NCBI GenBank assembly: GCA_045538535.1
Contig: JAZSRN010000062.1
Location: forward strand, 1-40,634
Origin: RUG14219 sp045538535
Lineage (GTDB): Bacteria; Cyanobacteriota; Vampirovibrionia; Gastranaerophilales; Gastranaerophilaceae
Direction: 5' to 3'
DNA length: 40,634 bases
The notes beneath the pieces are model-generated. The model saw only the letters and a program-made list of their open reading frames with translations, was not told the origin of the DNA and made no database searches. Below are positions 34,592 to 40,634 of the stretch, piece by piece. Position 1 is the first letter of the stretch, and each line of letters begins with the position of its first letter. Position numbers and translations under genes: made by a program.

Positions 34592-35648
34592 ATTGTTTAA
34601 AAACTTCAGCTATTGATTTTGTATAATTAGGTTTTAGAATTCCTTTTTCAGTGATAATACCGGTAATCAATTCGTGTGGAGTTACATCAAACCCCGGATT
34701 TATGATATTTACATCTTTAGCGCAAATCCAATCTCCGTTGATATGTGTAACTTCTTCGTGCGAGCGTTCTTCAATAATTATTTCGTCACCGGTTTTTATA
34801 CTTGTATCTATTGTGGAAAGTGGTGCTGCAATATAAAACGGTATATTATGATATTTTGCGGCGATAGCAACGGTATAAGTCCCTATTTTGTTTGCTGTAT
34901 CACCATTTGCGGCAATTCTGTCTGCGCCGACAACAACCATGTCAATCATTCCTTTTTTCATAAAATATGAGCACATTCCATCACTAATTAATGTTGTAGG
35001 TATCCCGTCCATAGTCAATTCTAGTGTGGTTATTCTGGCTCCTTGCTGCCTTGGACGAGTTTCGTCTGCAAAAACTTGGATTGTAGGGTCATTTGCAAAT
35101 GCAGAACGAACTACTCCTAATGCGGTTCCGTATCCCACTGTTGCAAGCGCTCCGGCATTACAGTGCGTTAATATCGTTGCACCTTTAGGAACAACTTGTG
35201 CGCCGTAATCCCCGATTTGTTTGTTTATTTTTATATCTTCATTTTCGAGTTTTATGCCATTTTGCTTTAGTTGCTCAACAATACCTAAAATATTAGATGT
35301 CGAATTGTGGATAATTTCTTTTTGTTTTTCAACTGCCCATTTTAAATTTACCGCGGTTGGGCGTGATGTAATCAAGTAATCGGATTTTTCAAGGAGTTTT
35401 TGTACAAATTCGTCTCGGGTTAAATTTTCTTTTAATAATTCTTGTGCATATAATATAACCCCATGTGCTCCGGCAACACCGATAGCCGGTGCGCCTCGGA
35501 CAATCATCGTTTTTATTGCGTCAAACATTTCTTGTCCGCTTGTGATATTTACAAATTTGAATTCTTTTGGCAAAACCGTTTGATCTACCATTTTAGAATA
35601 TGTATCTACCCATTCAATTGTTTTTATTTTTGATTGAAATTCTGTCAT
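34590..35648 (-). CDS. mtnA: Methylthioribose-1-phosphate isomerase
   Basis: 352 aa, full length. It isomerises 5-methylthioribose-1-phosphate to the ribulose form in methionine salvage. Motifs: MIVRGAPAIGVAGAHG, THCNAGALATVGYGTALGV with the catalytic Cys, FADETRPRQQGAR, VVVGADRIAANGDTANKIGT with the catalytic Asp, and NPGFDVTP-ELI near the end. The close relative is eIF2B-like, but CNAGAL and the DRIAANGD motif favour MtnA. Start follows AAGGGA. No other salvage gene is in the window. Confidence 0.96.
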   Translation of the reverse strand: MTEFQSKIKTIEWVDTYSKMVDQTVLPKEFKFVNITSGQEMFDAIKTMIVRGAPAIGVAGAHGVILYAQELLKENLTRDEFVQKLLEKSDYLITSRPTAVNLKWAVEKQKEIIHNSTSNILGIVEQLKQNGIKLENEDIKINKQIGDYGAQVVPKGATILTHCNAGALATVGYGTALGVVRSAFANDPTIQVFADETRPRQQGARITTLELTMDGIPTTLISDGMCSYFMKKGMIDMVVVGADRIAANGDTANKIGTYTVAIAAKYHNIPFYIAAPLSTIDTSIKTGDEIIIEERSHEEVTHINGDWICAKDVNIINPGFDVTPHELITGIITEKGILKPNYTKSIAEVFKQ

Positions 35649-35664
35649 TGATATTCCCTTTCAG

Positions 35665-36105
35665 TTATTTGTTGTTTTTAAAAAAATCTATTCCATAATA
35701 TGTTAAAAATCCGACAAAAGCATTGATTGTTGCGCTTAATATTGCCATAAATAATACCAATAAAGTAATTATGCCAAAGCTTCCTACATTTAAAAATAAA
35801 GAAACGCCATACAATGAATATAGGTTAAATGTTCTTCCCAAAATATATACAGTCGGTAAATATATTGCGCAAAAGGTTAAAAAAGACATAAAACCTATAA
35901 TAGCACCCGTCAATATGCTTTGTTTATTCGATTTAATATCTATCAATTCAAGTTTTTGCATAAGGATAATAATGGGGACTGAAATAAAACACATTGTTAT
36001 TAAAAATGCTATTTGTCCAAGGTATGGAATAAGTGTTAATATGCCTAAAATCGCCCCGCTAATTGCAGATAAGATAATAAGAGGTTTTATGGTTGTTATA
36101 TTCAT
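35665..36105 (-). CDS. Four-helix inner-membrane protein, unknown
   Basis: 146 aa from the ATG preceded by AGGAGA; a longer reading frame upstream runs into ruvC and is unlikely to be used. Four hydrophobic helices (about 7-29, 32-49, 62-85, 105-137) with short loops and a charged tail (FFKNNK). No catalytic motif recognised. It starts 25 bp downstream of ruvC and precedes mtnA by 16 bp, so the three are probably one operon. Confidence 0.8.
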   Translation of the reverse strand: MNITTIKPLIILSAISGAILGILTLIPYLGQIAFLITMCFISVPIIILMQKLELIDIKSNKQSILTGAIIGFMSFLTFCAIYLPTVYILGRTFNLYSLYGVSLFLNVGSFGIITLLVLFMAILSATINAFVGFLTYYGIDFFKNNK

Positions 36106-36130
36106 AATTTCTCCTTTTGCAAAAATTCTA

Positions 36131-36598
36131 TCACAATTGTCTGGAATGACAAATGGCAATCGCAATTGAATCAATTGTGTCATCGAGTTTTGGTAGTTCC
36201 TCTGTGTTCAACGCTATTTTTACCATTTGTTCTACTTCTTTTTTATCTGCTCGGCCGTAGCCGGTCAAAACTTGTTTTACTTCCATTGGTGTGTATTCGT
36301 AAATGGGGAGTTGCGCTTGTTCCAGAACGGTTAAAATTACACCTCTTGCGTGTGCAACCGGCATAACCGTTGTTTGATTTCTAAAGAAAAAAAGTTTTTC
36401 GATAGACGCAACATCCGGTTTGTACATATCAACTATTTTGGTCATATCATTGTGAATTTCAAGTAAACGCGCACTTTCTCGTTTTCCTTTTTGGGTTTGA
36501 ATAGAGCCAGAAGCAATTAATGTACAATTTGCACCGTCAAAATCTACGATGCTGTAACCAACTATTGCCATTCCCGGGTCGATACCTAATATTTTCAT
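36131..36598 (-). CDS. ruvC: Holliday junction resolvase RuvC
   Basis: 155 aa. It cuts four-way junctions as a dimer with RuvAB. Catalytic acids are visible: D7 (MKILGIDPGMA), E67 (ASIEKLFFFRN) and the C-terminal D140/D143 (DDTIDSIAIAICH). The phenylalanine-rich FFFRNQTT loop contacts the junction. The ATG has no ribosome site but a perfect extended -10 six bases upstream. It is divergent from hisS. Confidence 0.97.
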   Translation of the reverse strand: MKILGIDPGMAIVGYSIVDFDGANCTLIASGSIQTQKGKRESARLLEIHNDMTKIVDMYKPDVASIEKLFFFRNQTTVMPVAHARGVILTVLEQAQLPIYEYTPMEVKQVLTGYGRADKKEVEQMVKIALNTEELPKLDDTIDSIAIAICHSRQL

Positions 36599-36613
36599 AT
36601 ACTGATTATAGCA
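36599..36613 (-). promoter_or_regulatory. Extended -10 placed for a leaderless ruvC mRNA
   Basis: On the minus strand TG-C-TATAAT is followed by CAGTAT and then the ruvC ATG. The consensus -10 ends six bases before the start codon, so transcription should begin at or next to it. Confidence 0.7.
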
Positions 36614-36674
36614 TAAATTATGAATAACAAATGTAAATTAGATTTATAAATGTGTATAATATTAAAATGTTCTC

Positions 36675-36708
36675 TTTACAATCTGGTTTCAACAAATATA
36701 ATGCTTTT
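36675..36708 (+). promoter_or_regulatory. Consensus promoter placed for a leaderless hisS mRNA
   Basis: TTTACA (36675-36680), 16-base spacer, TATAAT (36697-36702), then GCTTTT and the ATG at 36709. There is no Shine-Dalgarno. This placement also decides the start, because the in-frame upstream ATGs lie within or before the promoter. Confidence 0.75.
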
Positions 36709-37953
36709 ATGGCTAAGATTATAAATGTTATAAAAGGAACTAAAGATATTTTGCCTCAAGATGTTGATTTGTGGCAAATTATGGAAGAAAATGCACTTGA
36801 GATTTTTTCAAGGTATGGTTATAAAGAAATTAGAACACCAATTTTTGAAGCAACAGAACTTTTTGCGCGTGGTGTAGGCGATACAACTGATATCGTTAAT
36901 AAAGAAATGTATACGTTTGAAAAAAGTGAGCGTTCATTAACTTTGCGGCCTGAAAATACGGCAGGTGTTGTGCGTTCGTTTATTGAAAACGGTATGTCAA
37001 GATTGTCCGCACCGGTTAAACTTTGGTATAAAGGGCCTATGTTTAGGTACGAAAGACCACAAGCAGGTAGACAAAGGCAATTCCACCAAGTTGGTTGCGA
37101 AATGTTTGGTATAAAACAGCCGACTGCTGATGCTGAAGTTATTTTAACAGCTGTGAATTATCTGAAATCTTTGGGGTTGGATGATTTGGATGTTGAAATC
37201 AATTCGTTAGGTTGCCCGAAATGTCGTGAAGAGTATAAAACAAAAATTAAAGAAATTTTAAAACCTGAATTTGATAAATTGTGTGAAGATTGTCAAAATA
37301 GGTACGAAAAAAACCCGCTAAGACTTTTAGATTGTAAAGTTGAGTCTTGTAAGGAAATTTTTGAAAAACCGGAAATAAAATCAGTAATTCAATCTGATTT
37401 TATTTGTGACGAGTGTGCTGAACATTATTCTGAATTAAAATCGTATCTTGATAAGATGGATGTTAAATATAGCGAAAACAAATTGCTCGTTAGAGGTTTG
37501 GATTATTACAACCGAACAGTTTTTGAAATTAAATCTAATAATTTGGGTTCCCAAAATGCAGTATGTGGAGGCGGCAGATACGATAGTTTGGTTCGTAATC
37601 TTGGCGGCGATGATGTTCCGGCTGTGGGTTGGGCCATGGGTATGGAAAGGCTATTTTCTTTGATTGAAAGACAAGAGTCTGAAAAACTTGATGCTTATAT
37701 TGTTTCGAACTCCTCAATAGATGCGTTTGCATTGGCTGAAGAGTTGAGAAATCAAGGATTTTATGTGGAATTTGATTTGGCAAATAAAAAGTTTGCAAAA
37801 CAAATTGAAAAAGCCGGTAAAACTGCAAATTATGCGATAATCCTTGGCGAAGATGAAATATCTGCAAACAAGGTTACAGTCAAAAATTTGATGACTTCAG
37901 AGCAAATAACATTGAAAAATGATGAATTGGTTGAATATTTAAAAGGAAATTAA
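36709..37953 (+). CDS. hisS: Histidyl-tRNA synthetase
   Basis: 414 aa from the ATG at 36709; an upstream frame adds 19 residues that overlap the promoter and do not fit the family. It charges tRNA-His. Class II core: KGTKDILPQD, motif 1 around YKEIRTPIFE, the TLRPENTAGVVRSF segment, motif 2 KLWYKGPMFRYERPQAGR, QFHQVGCE, HisA motif VRGLDYYNRTVFE and GGGRYDSLV, motif 3 AVGWAMGMERL. A C-terminal anticodon domain follows. It lies one base before the next gene. Confidence 0.97.
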   Translation: MAKIINVIKGTKDILPQDVDLWQIMEENALEIFSRYGYKEIRTPIFEATELFARGVGDTTDIVNKEMYTFEKSERSLTLRPENTAGVVRSFIENGMSRLSAPVKLWYKGPMFRYERPQAGRQRQFHQVGCEMFGIKQPTADAEVILTAVNYLKSLGLDDLDVEINSLGCPKCREEYKTKIKEILKPEFDKLCEDCQNRYEKNPLRLLDCKVESCKEIFEKPEIKSVIQSDFICDECAEHYSELKSYLDKMDVKYSENKLLVRGLDYYNRTVFEIKSNNLGSQNAVCGGGRYDSLVRNLGGDDVPAVGWAMGMERLFSLIERQESEKLDAYIVSNSSIDAFALAEELRNQGFYVEFDLANKKFAKQIEKAGKTANYAIILGEDEISANKVTVKNLMTSEQITLKNDELVEYLKGN

Positions 37954-37954
37954 A

Positions 37955-38284
37955 ATGAGTTATACTGTAGATGAAATAATTTTTCAAATAGCAAAAGGTT
38001 TTAATCGTGTATTCTTTGACGTAAAAGGTTTTTACGTTTTTGGTGTTTGCGTTGATGGTAAAATTCATGAGGATGAAGATATTGAGGTTGTTGCACTTTT
38101 TGATGTGGAAGATAAGTCAAAAAGAGAACAAATTTGGCCAATTATCGGCAAGATTGAAACCCAGACAGGTGTAAGTATAGATTTGTATCCTTATACTCAA
38201 GAAGAACTTGAAAACGATGAAGATATCTATGATGAAGTTAAAGATTTCGGAGTTTTCTACGATTCAAAAGGCCTAAAACAATAA
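37955..38284 (+). CDS. Small nucleotidyltransferase-like protein
   Basis: 109 aa. The middle resembles a minimal nucleotidyltransferase fold: YVFGVCVDGKIHEDEDIEVV in place of the usual G-S-x-A-x-G...S-D-I-D-L, then a second acidic strand SIDLYPYTQEEL. The GS pair is not kept (GV) and the first acidic pair reads D-I-E, so catalysis is doubtful. AAGGAAA overlaps the end of hisS, and the gap is one base, so it is co-translated with hisS. No HEPN partner is adjacent. Tentative assignment. Confidence 0.55.
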   Translation: MSYTVDEIIFQIAKGFNRVFFDVKGFYVFGVCVDGKIHEDEDIEVVALFDVEDKSKREQIWPIIGKIETQTGVSIDLYPYTQEELENDEDIYDEVKDFGVFYDSKGLKQ

Positions 38285-38287
38285 GTC

Positions 38288-38316
38288 TTGACAAACTGCT
38301 ACAAATATAGTAATAT
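38288..38316 (+). promoter_or_regulatory. Sigma-70-type promoter for the small protein at 38348
   Basis: TTGACA (38288-38293), 17-base spacer, TAATAT (38311-38316). The consensus -35 starts four bases after the stop of the preceding gene. Confidence 0.75.
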
Positions 38317-38347
38317 ATTTTTATACTTAGTTAGAAGGGGAATATAA

Positions 38348-38533
38348 ATGACACAAATTACAATTCGTTCAGACAGACAAGATGATTACAAATTCTTTTA
38401 CAAAGGTGAAGAAGTAGTTCTTGGTGCCGGTAAAATTATTAGTATCGCAACCGGTTTAGAAGATATTGTATTGCCTACTTGTGCAATGAAAATAATGAAA
38501 AATCTTATTGTTATTAAAGACGATGTAAAGTAG
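38348..38533 (+). CDS. Small 61-aa protein, unknown
   Basis: 61 aa, mostly beta in character (ITIRSDRQDDYKFFYKGEEV, AGKIISIATGLEDIVLP, NLIVIKDDVK). It has its own TTGACA/TAATAT promoter and a GAAGGGG ribosome site, so expression is likely. No signal peptide or membrane helix; family not recognised. Confidence 0.75.
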   Translation: MTQITIRSDRQDDYKFFYKGEEVVLGAGKIISIATGLEDIVLPTCAMKIMKNLIVIKDDVK

Positions 38534-38622
38534 TTAAGTTATGTAACAATTATATAATAAATATATAAAAACTAGGTCAATTTTTTATTGATTTAGTTTT
38601 TTATATAAGAGAGAGGATTATT

Positions 38623-38787
38623 ATGAAAGAAGTTGAAACAAACAATTTAACTATAAATATTCCAGAAGTTCAAGATACAGAGCCTGTATATGAAGTTTCA
38701 CGTCATACGAATCCTATTCAAAAAAAGTTGTTGGAATATCATAAAGAAAAAGAAAAGTTTTCGGTTTTAGATTTATTTAGGAAATAA
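38623..38787 (+). CDS. Small 54-aa protein, unknown
   Basis: 54 aa, from ATG at 38623 after AGAGAGG to TAA at 38785-38787. It begins MKEVETNNLTINIPE and ends with a basic amphipathic helix, LLEYHKEKEKFSVLDLFRK. No signal peptide. It follows the 61-aa gene by 89 bp in the same direction and may share its transcript. Start, ribosome site and codon use support a real gene; function unknown. Confidence 0.65.
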   Translation: MKEVETNNLTINIPEVQDTEPVYEVSRHTNPIQKKLLEYHKEKEKFSVLDLFRK

Positions 38788-38805
38788 GAAAATAAAGGAA
38801 AAGGT

Positions 38806-38840
38806 ATAAAAAGGCGCGATTTGATTTATCAAATCGCGCC
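38806..38840 (-). terminator. Terminator of metG
   Basis: GGCGCGATTTG (38813-38823) and CAAATCGCGCC (38830-38840) around ATTTAT, followed by TTTTTATACC on the minus strand. The GGCGCG stem start is shared with the eno terminator. Confidence 0.88.
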
Positions 38841-38859
38841 AAAAATAAGATATAATTTA

Positions 38860-40425
38860 TTATTTTGTTAAAGCTTTTGATTTGTCTGCCAATTCGCTAT
38901 CCACCCTTAAGAAAACCGGATGAATTTCTTCTTTTGATATTAATTTACCAAGTTGAATATTGTCACAAGTTAAATTATCCAATTTGGTTGTTAAATCGAA
39001 AGATAGTTGTTTAGCCATATCTTTTGCGATATTTGGACAATAAGGATAAATCAATGCAGATACAATGCACATAATTTCTAGTACGGTGGTCAAAACTTGT
39101 CCGCATTCGGTCATTTTTTCTTCTTTTGCTAGTGTCCAAGGTGCGTTGTCTGTAACATATTTGTTTGTAATATCTACGAGATTTATAATTTCTTGTCCGG
39201 CTTCTGCGATTTCAAATTTGTCAAAATGATTTTCGACTATTTTGATTTTACCTAGGGCAATTTTGTACAAATCAGAATTGGTTTTGAATTCCGGTTTTAC
39301 TTCTCCATCAAAGTATTTGACAAGCATAGATAGGGTTCTGTTTAATAGGTTACCCATTGAATTTGCAAGATGTGCGTTGACTTTTTCTTTAAAATCTTCG
39401 TCAGAATAGTTGCCATCGCGTCCTGCAGGTGCTGATGTTGCCATATAATATCTGAAAGCATCAGGAGTTGTTAATTCAAAACTTTCTAGCACAGATGTTG
39501 GTGAAATTACATTCCCGATAGATTTAGACATTTTAGATTGATCTATGGTTATCCAACCGTGTGCAAAAATGTGTTTTGGCAATGGAATTTCTAATGCCAT
39601 CAATATTCCAATCCAATATATGCTATGGAATTTTAAAATATCTTTGCCGATTACGTGAACATCTACAGGCCAATATTTTTTAAACATTTCAGAAGGGTTT
39701 TCTGTGTCGTATCCTAGTGCGGTAATGTAATTTGAAAGTGCATCAATCCATACATAAATAGATTGTTCAGGGTCATCCAAAACGTCTATGCCCCATTGAA
39801 CGTTAGATTTTGCTCTTGATACAGAAATATCTTGGATGTCTTCTAATTGGTTTAAAACTTCATTTGCTCTAAAGTGCGGTAAAATAAAATCGGGATTGTC
39901 TTTGATATGTTTAATAATCGCATCTTTATACTTTGAAAGTTTGAAGAAATAATTTTCTTCTTGAACAATATCCGGTTTTCTCAAGTGGTCCGGACAAAGT
40001 CCGTCTTCAGTTAGATCTTTTGGGTTTAAGAAACATTCACACCCCGGACAATACCAACCTTCATAAGAATGTTTGTAAATGTCACCTTTTTCAACTAACT
40101 TTTTGAAGATTTTTTGAACAATTGCTTCGTGATCTTTGTCAGTTGTTCTTATAAACCTTGTGTAATCAACATCCAAAGCTTTCCATGCGTCTTTAAATTT
40201 TTGCGCATTTGTGTCACAAAGTTCTTTAGGTGTAGTGTTTTGTGCAGCAGCAGTTTTTTGAATTTTGATACCGTGTTCGTCAGTTCCGGTTAAAAAGAAA
40301 ACATCATCGCAACGTTGAGTATAATGTCTTGCAATAATGTCTGTTAATATTTTTTCATAAGCGTGACCAACATGTGGTGCGCCATTTACATAATCAATAG
40401 CAGTTGTTAAATAATACTTTTCCAT
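38860..40425 (-). CDS. metG: Methionyl-tRNA synthetase
   Basis: 521 aa, class I enzyme charging initiator and elongator tRNA-Met. HIGH motif as H18-V-G-H21, KMSKS at 298-302 (SKMSKSIGN), GTDEHG in the active site, and a Cys-x-x-Cys zinc site in the connective peptide (YCPGCECFL ... LCPDH). It lacks the C-terminal dimerising tRNA-binding domain of longer MetRS. Start follows AGAGGGA. Monocistronic, with its own terminator. Confidence 0.97.
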   Translation of the reverse strand: MEKYYLTTAIDYVNGAPHVGHAYEKILTDIIARHYTQRCDDVFFLTGTDEHGIKIQKTAAAQNTTPKELCDTNAQKFKDAWKALDVDYTRFIRTTDKDHEAIVQKIFKKLVEKGDIYKHSYEGWYCPGCECFLNPKDLTEDGLCPDHLRKPDIVQEENYFFKLSKYKDAIIKHIKDNPDFILPHFRANEVLNQLEDIQDISVSRAKSNVQWGIDVLDDPEQSIYVWIDALSNYITALGYDTENPSEMFKKYWPVDVHVIGKDILKFHSIYWIGILMALEIPLPKHIFAHGWITIDQSKMSKSIGNVISPTSVLESFELTTPDAFRYYMATSAPAGRDGNYSDEDFKEKVNAHLANSMGNLLNRTLSMLVKYFDGEVKPEFKTNSDLYKIALGKIKIVENHFDKFEIAEAGQEIINLVDITNKYVTDNAPWTLAKEEKMTECGQVLTTVLEIMCIVSALIYPYCPNIAKDMAKQLSFDLTTKLDNLTCDNIQLGKLISKEEIHPVFLRVDSELADKSKALTK

Positions 40426-40454
40426 CTATTTTCCCTCTATTTCTTTATATGTAA

Positions 40455-40463
40455 ATTGTACCA
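40455..40463 (-). promoter_or_regulatory. Extended -10 promoter of metG
   Basis: On the minus strand TG-G-TACAAT, about 30 bases upstream of the metG start, with the AGAGGGA ribosome site in between. No clear -35. It shows that this genome uses normal leadered genes beside the leaderless ones. Confidence 0.5.
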
Positions 40464-40492
40464 CGAAAATTTTGTTTTCTTTTGGTATGGGG

Positions 40493-40527
40493 TTGAATTT
40501 TGTTAAAAAATTTGATATATTGGGAAC
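40493..40527 (+). promoter_or_regulatory. Promoter placed for a leaderless gene at the right edge
   Basis: TTGAAT (40493-40498), 17-base spacer, TATATT (40516-40521) preceded by TG-A, then GGGAAC and ATG at 40528. The -10 again ends six bases before the start codon; GGGA is too close to the ATG to be an ideal ribosome site. Confidence 0.6.
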
Positions 40528-40634
40528 ATGAAAAATATGTGTTTGAATAGTATGAACATAGATTTCATTGAAAAAGTTTGGGGTTCAAAATTGCCCGAAA
40601 CCCTTGCTATGACTGCGTTTGCGCCTACGGGGGG
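40528..40634 (+). CDS. N-terminal fragment of an unknown gene, cut by the window edge
   Basis: 35 codons from an ATG with a well-formed promoter: MKNMCLNSMNIDFIEKVWGS then KLPETLAMTAFAPTGG at the edge. No signal peptide or membrane segment in the visible part. Later ATGs (40537, 40552) are possible starts. Family not recognised. Confidence 0.6.
   Translation, partial: MKNMCLNSMNIDFIEKVWGSKLPETLAMTAFAPTG

Noticed and set aside
34346..34600. 84-codon plus-strand frame after eno
   Set aside because: It crosses the terminator at 34565-34591 and runs into mtnA; the other frame over the same bases is more protein-like.
36106..36183. Longer start for the membrane protein, overlapping ruvC
   Set aside because: The ATG at 36105 has AGGAGA at good spacing; the extra residues are read out of frame from the ruvC 3' end and are not membrane-protein-like.
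36652..36708. Longer hisS start
   Set aside because: It would add 19 residues lying over the -35/-10 elements; the family starts at MAKIINVIKGTKD.
1..40634. tRNA, rRNA, insertion sequences, phage integrase or attachment sites
   Set aside because: No cloverleaf with a CCA-type acceptor, no rRNA-like stretch and no transposase or integrase motif was seen by eye.

Overview
The window is AT-rich and tightly packed. It looks like a chromosomal piece of a diderm (outer-membrane) bacterium. Evidence for two membranes is an MlaD/MCE protein, an MlaA domain protein and a filamentous-haemagglutinin adhesin with a TPS secretion domain. Low GC, single-copy housekeeping genes between many secreted or repeat-rich proteins of unknown function, and a pilin-like fragment together suggest a gut-type non-photosynthetic cyanobacterial relative (Melainabacteria/Gastranaerophilales). 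That placement is inference; there is no rRNA or tRNA in the window to test it.

Layout. 1-780: a carboxyltransferase fragment abutting a 5'-truncated pilin-like/C-lectin-like gene, then two copies of a 64-bp repeat; codon use differs from the rest. 798-5594: a secreted protein with a decayed metzincin motif, an MlaD-like protein, and on the minus strand an MlaA/alpha-beta-hydrolase fusion, a TPR protein and a GNAT-like protein. These point to envelope lipid handling. 5693-13642: two very large divergent genes, a YSG-repeat protein with two glycine-rich segments and an FHA adhesin ending in a PTEPTQ linker and a PilZ domain, around a control region with inverted and direct repeats. 13710-18704: a 52-aa small gene, an oligopeptide-type ABC importer (lipoprotein plus two permeases, no ATPase) and an MgtC-like protein. 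18797-23506: a 1093-aa membrane protein built from repeated modules, then a sensor-less histidine kinase and its NarL-type regulator. 23776-29944: rmuC, pyrF, comEC, a phosphoesterase and ispG. 30029-34277: a secreted three-gene operon (small protein, TPR, GHL10-type glycosyl hydrolase) and eno. 34319-34566: gene remnants between two terminators. 34590-40425: mtnA, a membrane protein, ruvC, hisS, a nucleotidyltransferase-like protein, two small proteins and metG; a new gene begins at 40528.

The most interesting points are the adhesin carrying an intact PilZ c-di-GMP motif, the MlaA-hydrolase fusion, the YSG-repeat and modular membrane proteins, and a recurrent promoter layout. In six genes a -10 hexamer ends exactly six bases before the ATG and no usable Shine-Dalgarno is present, which predicts leaderless mRNAs, including the divergent ruvC/hisS pair. 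No CRISPR array, IS element, tRNA or rRNA was recognised.
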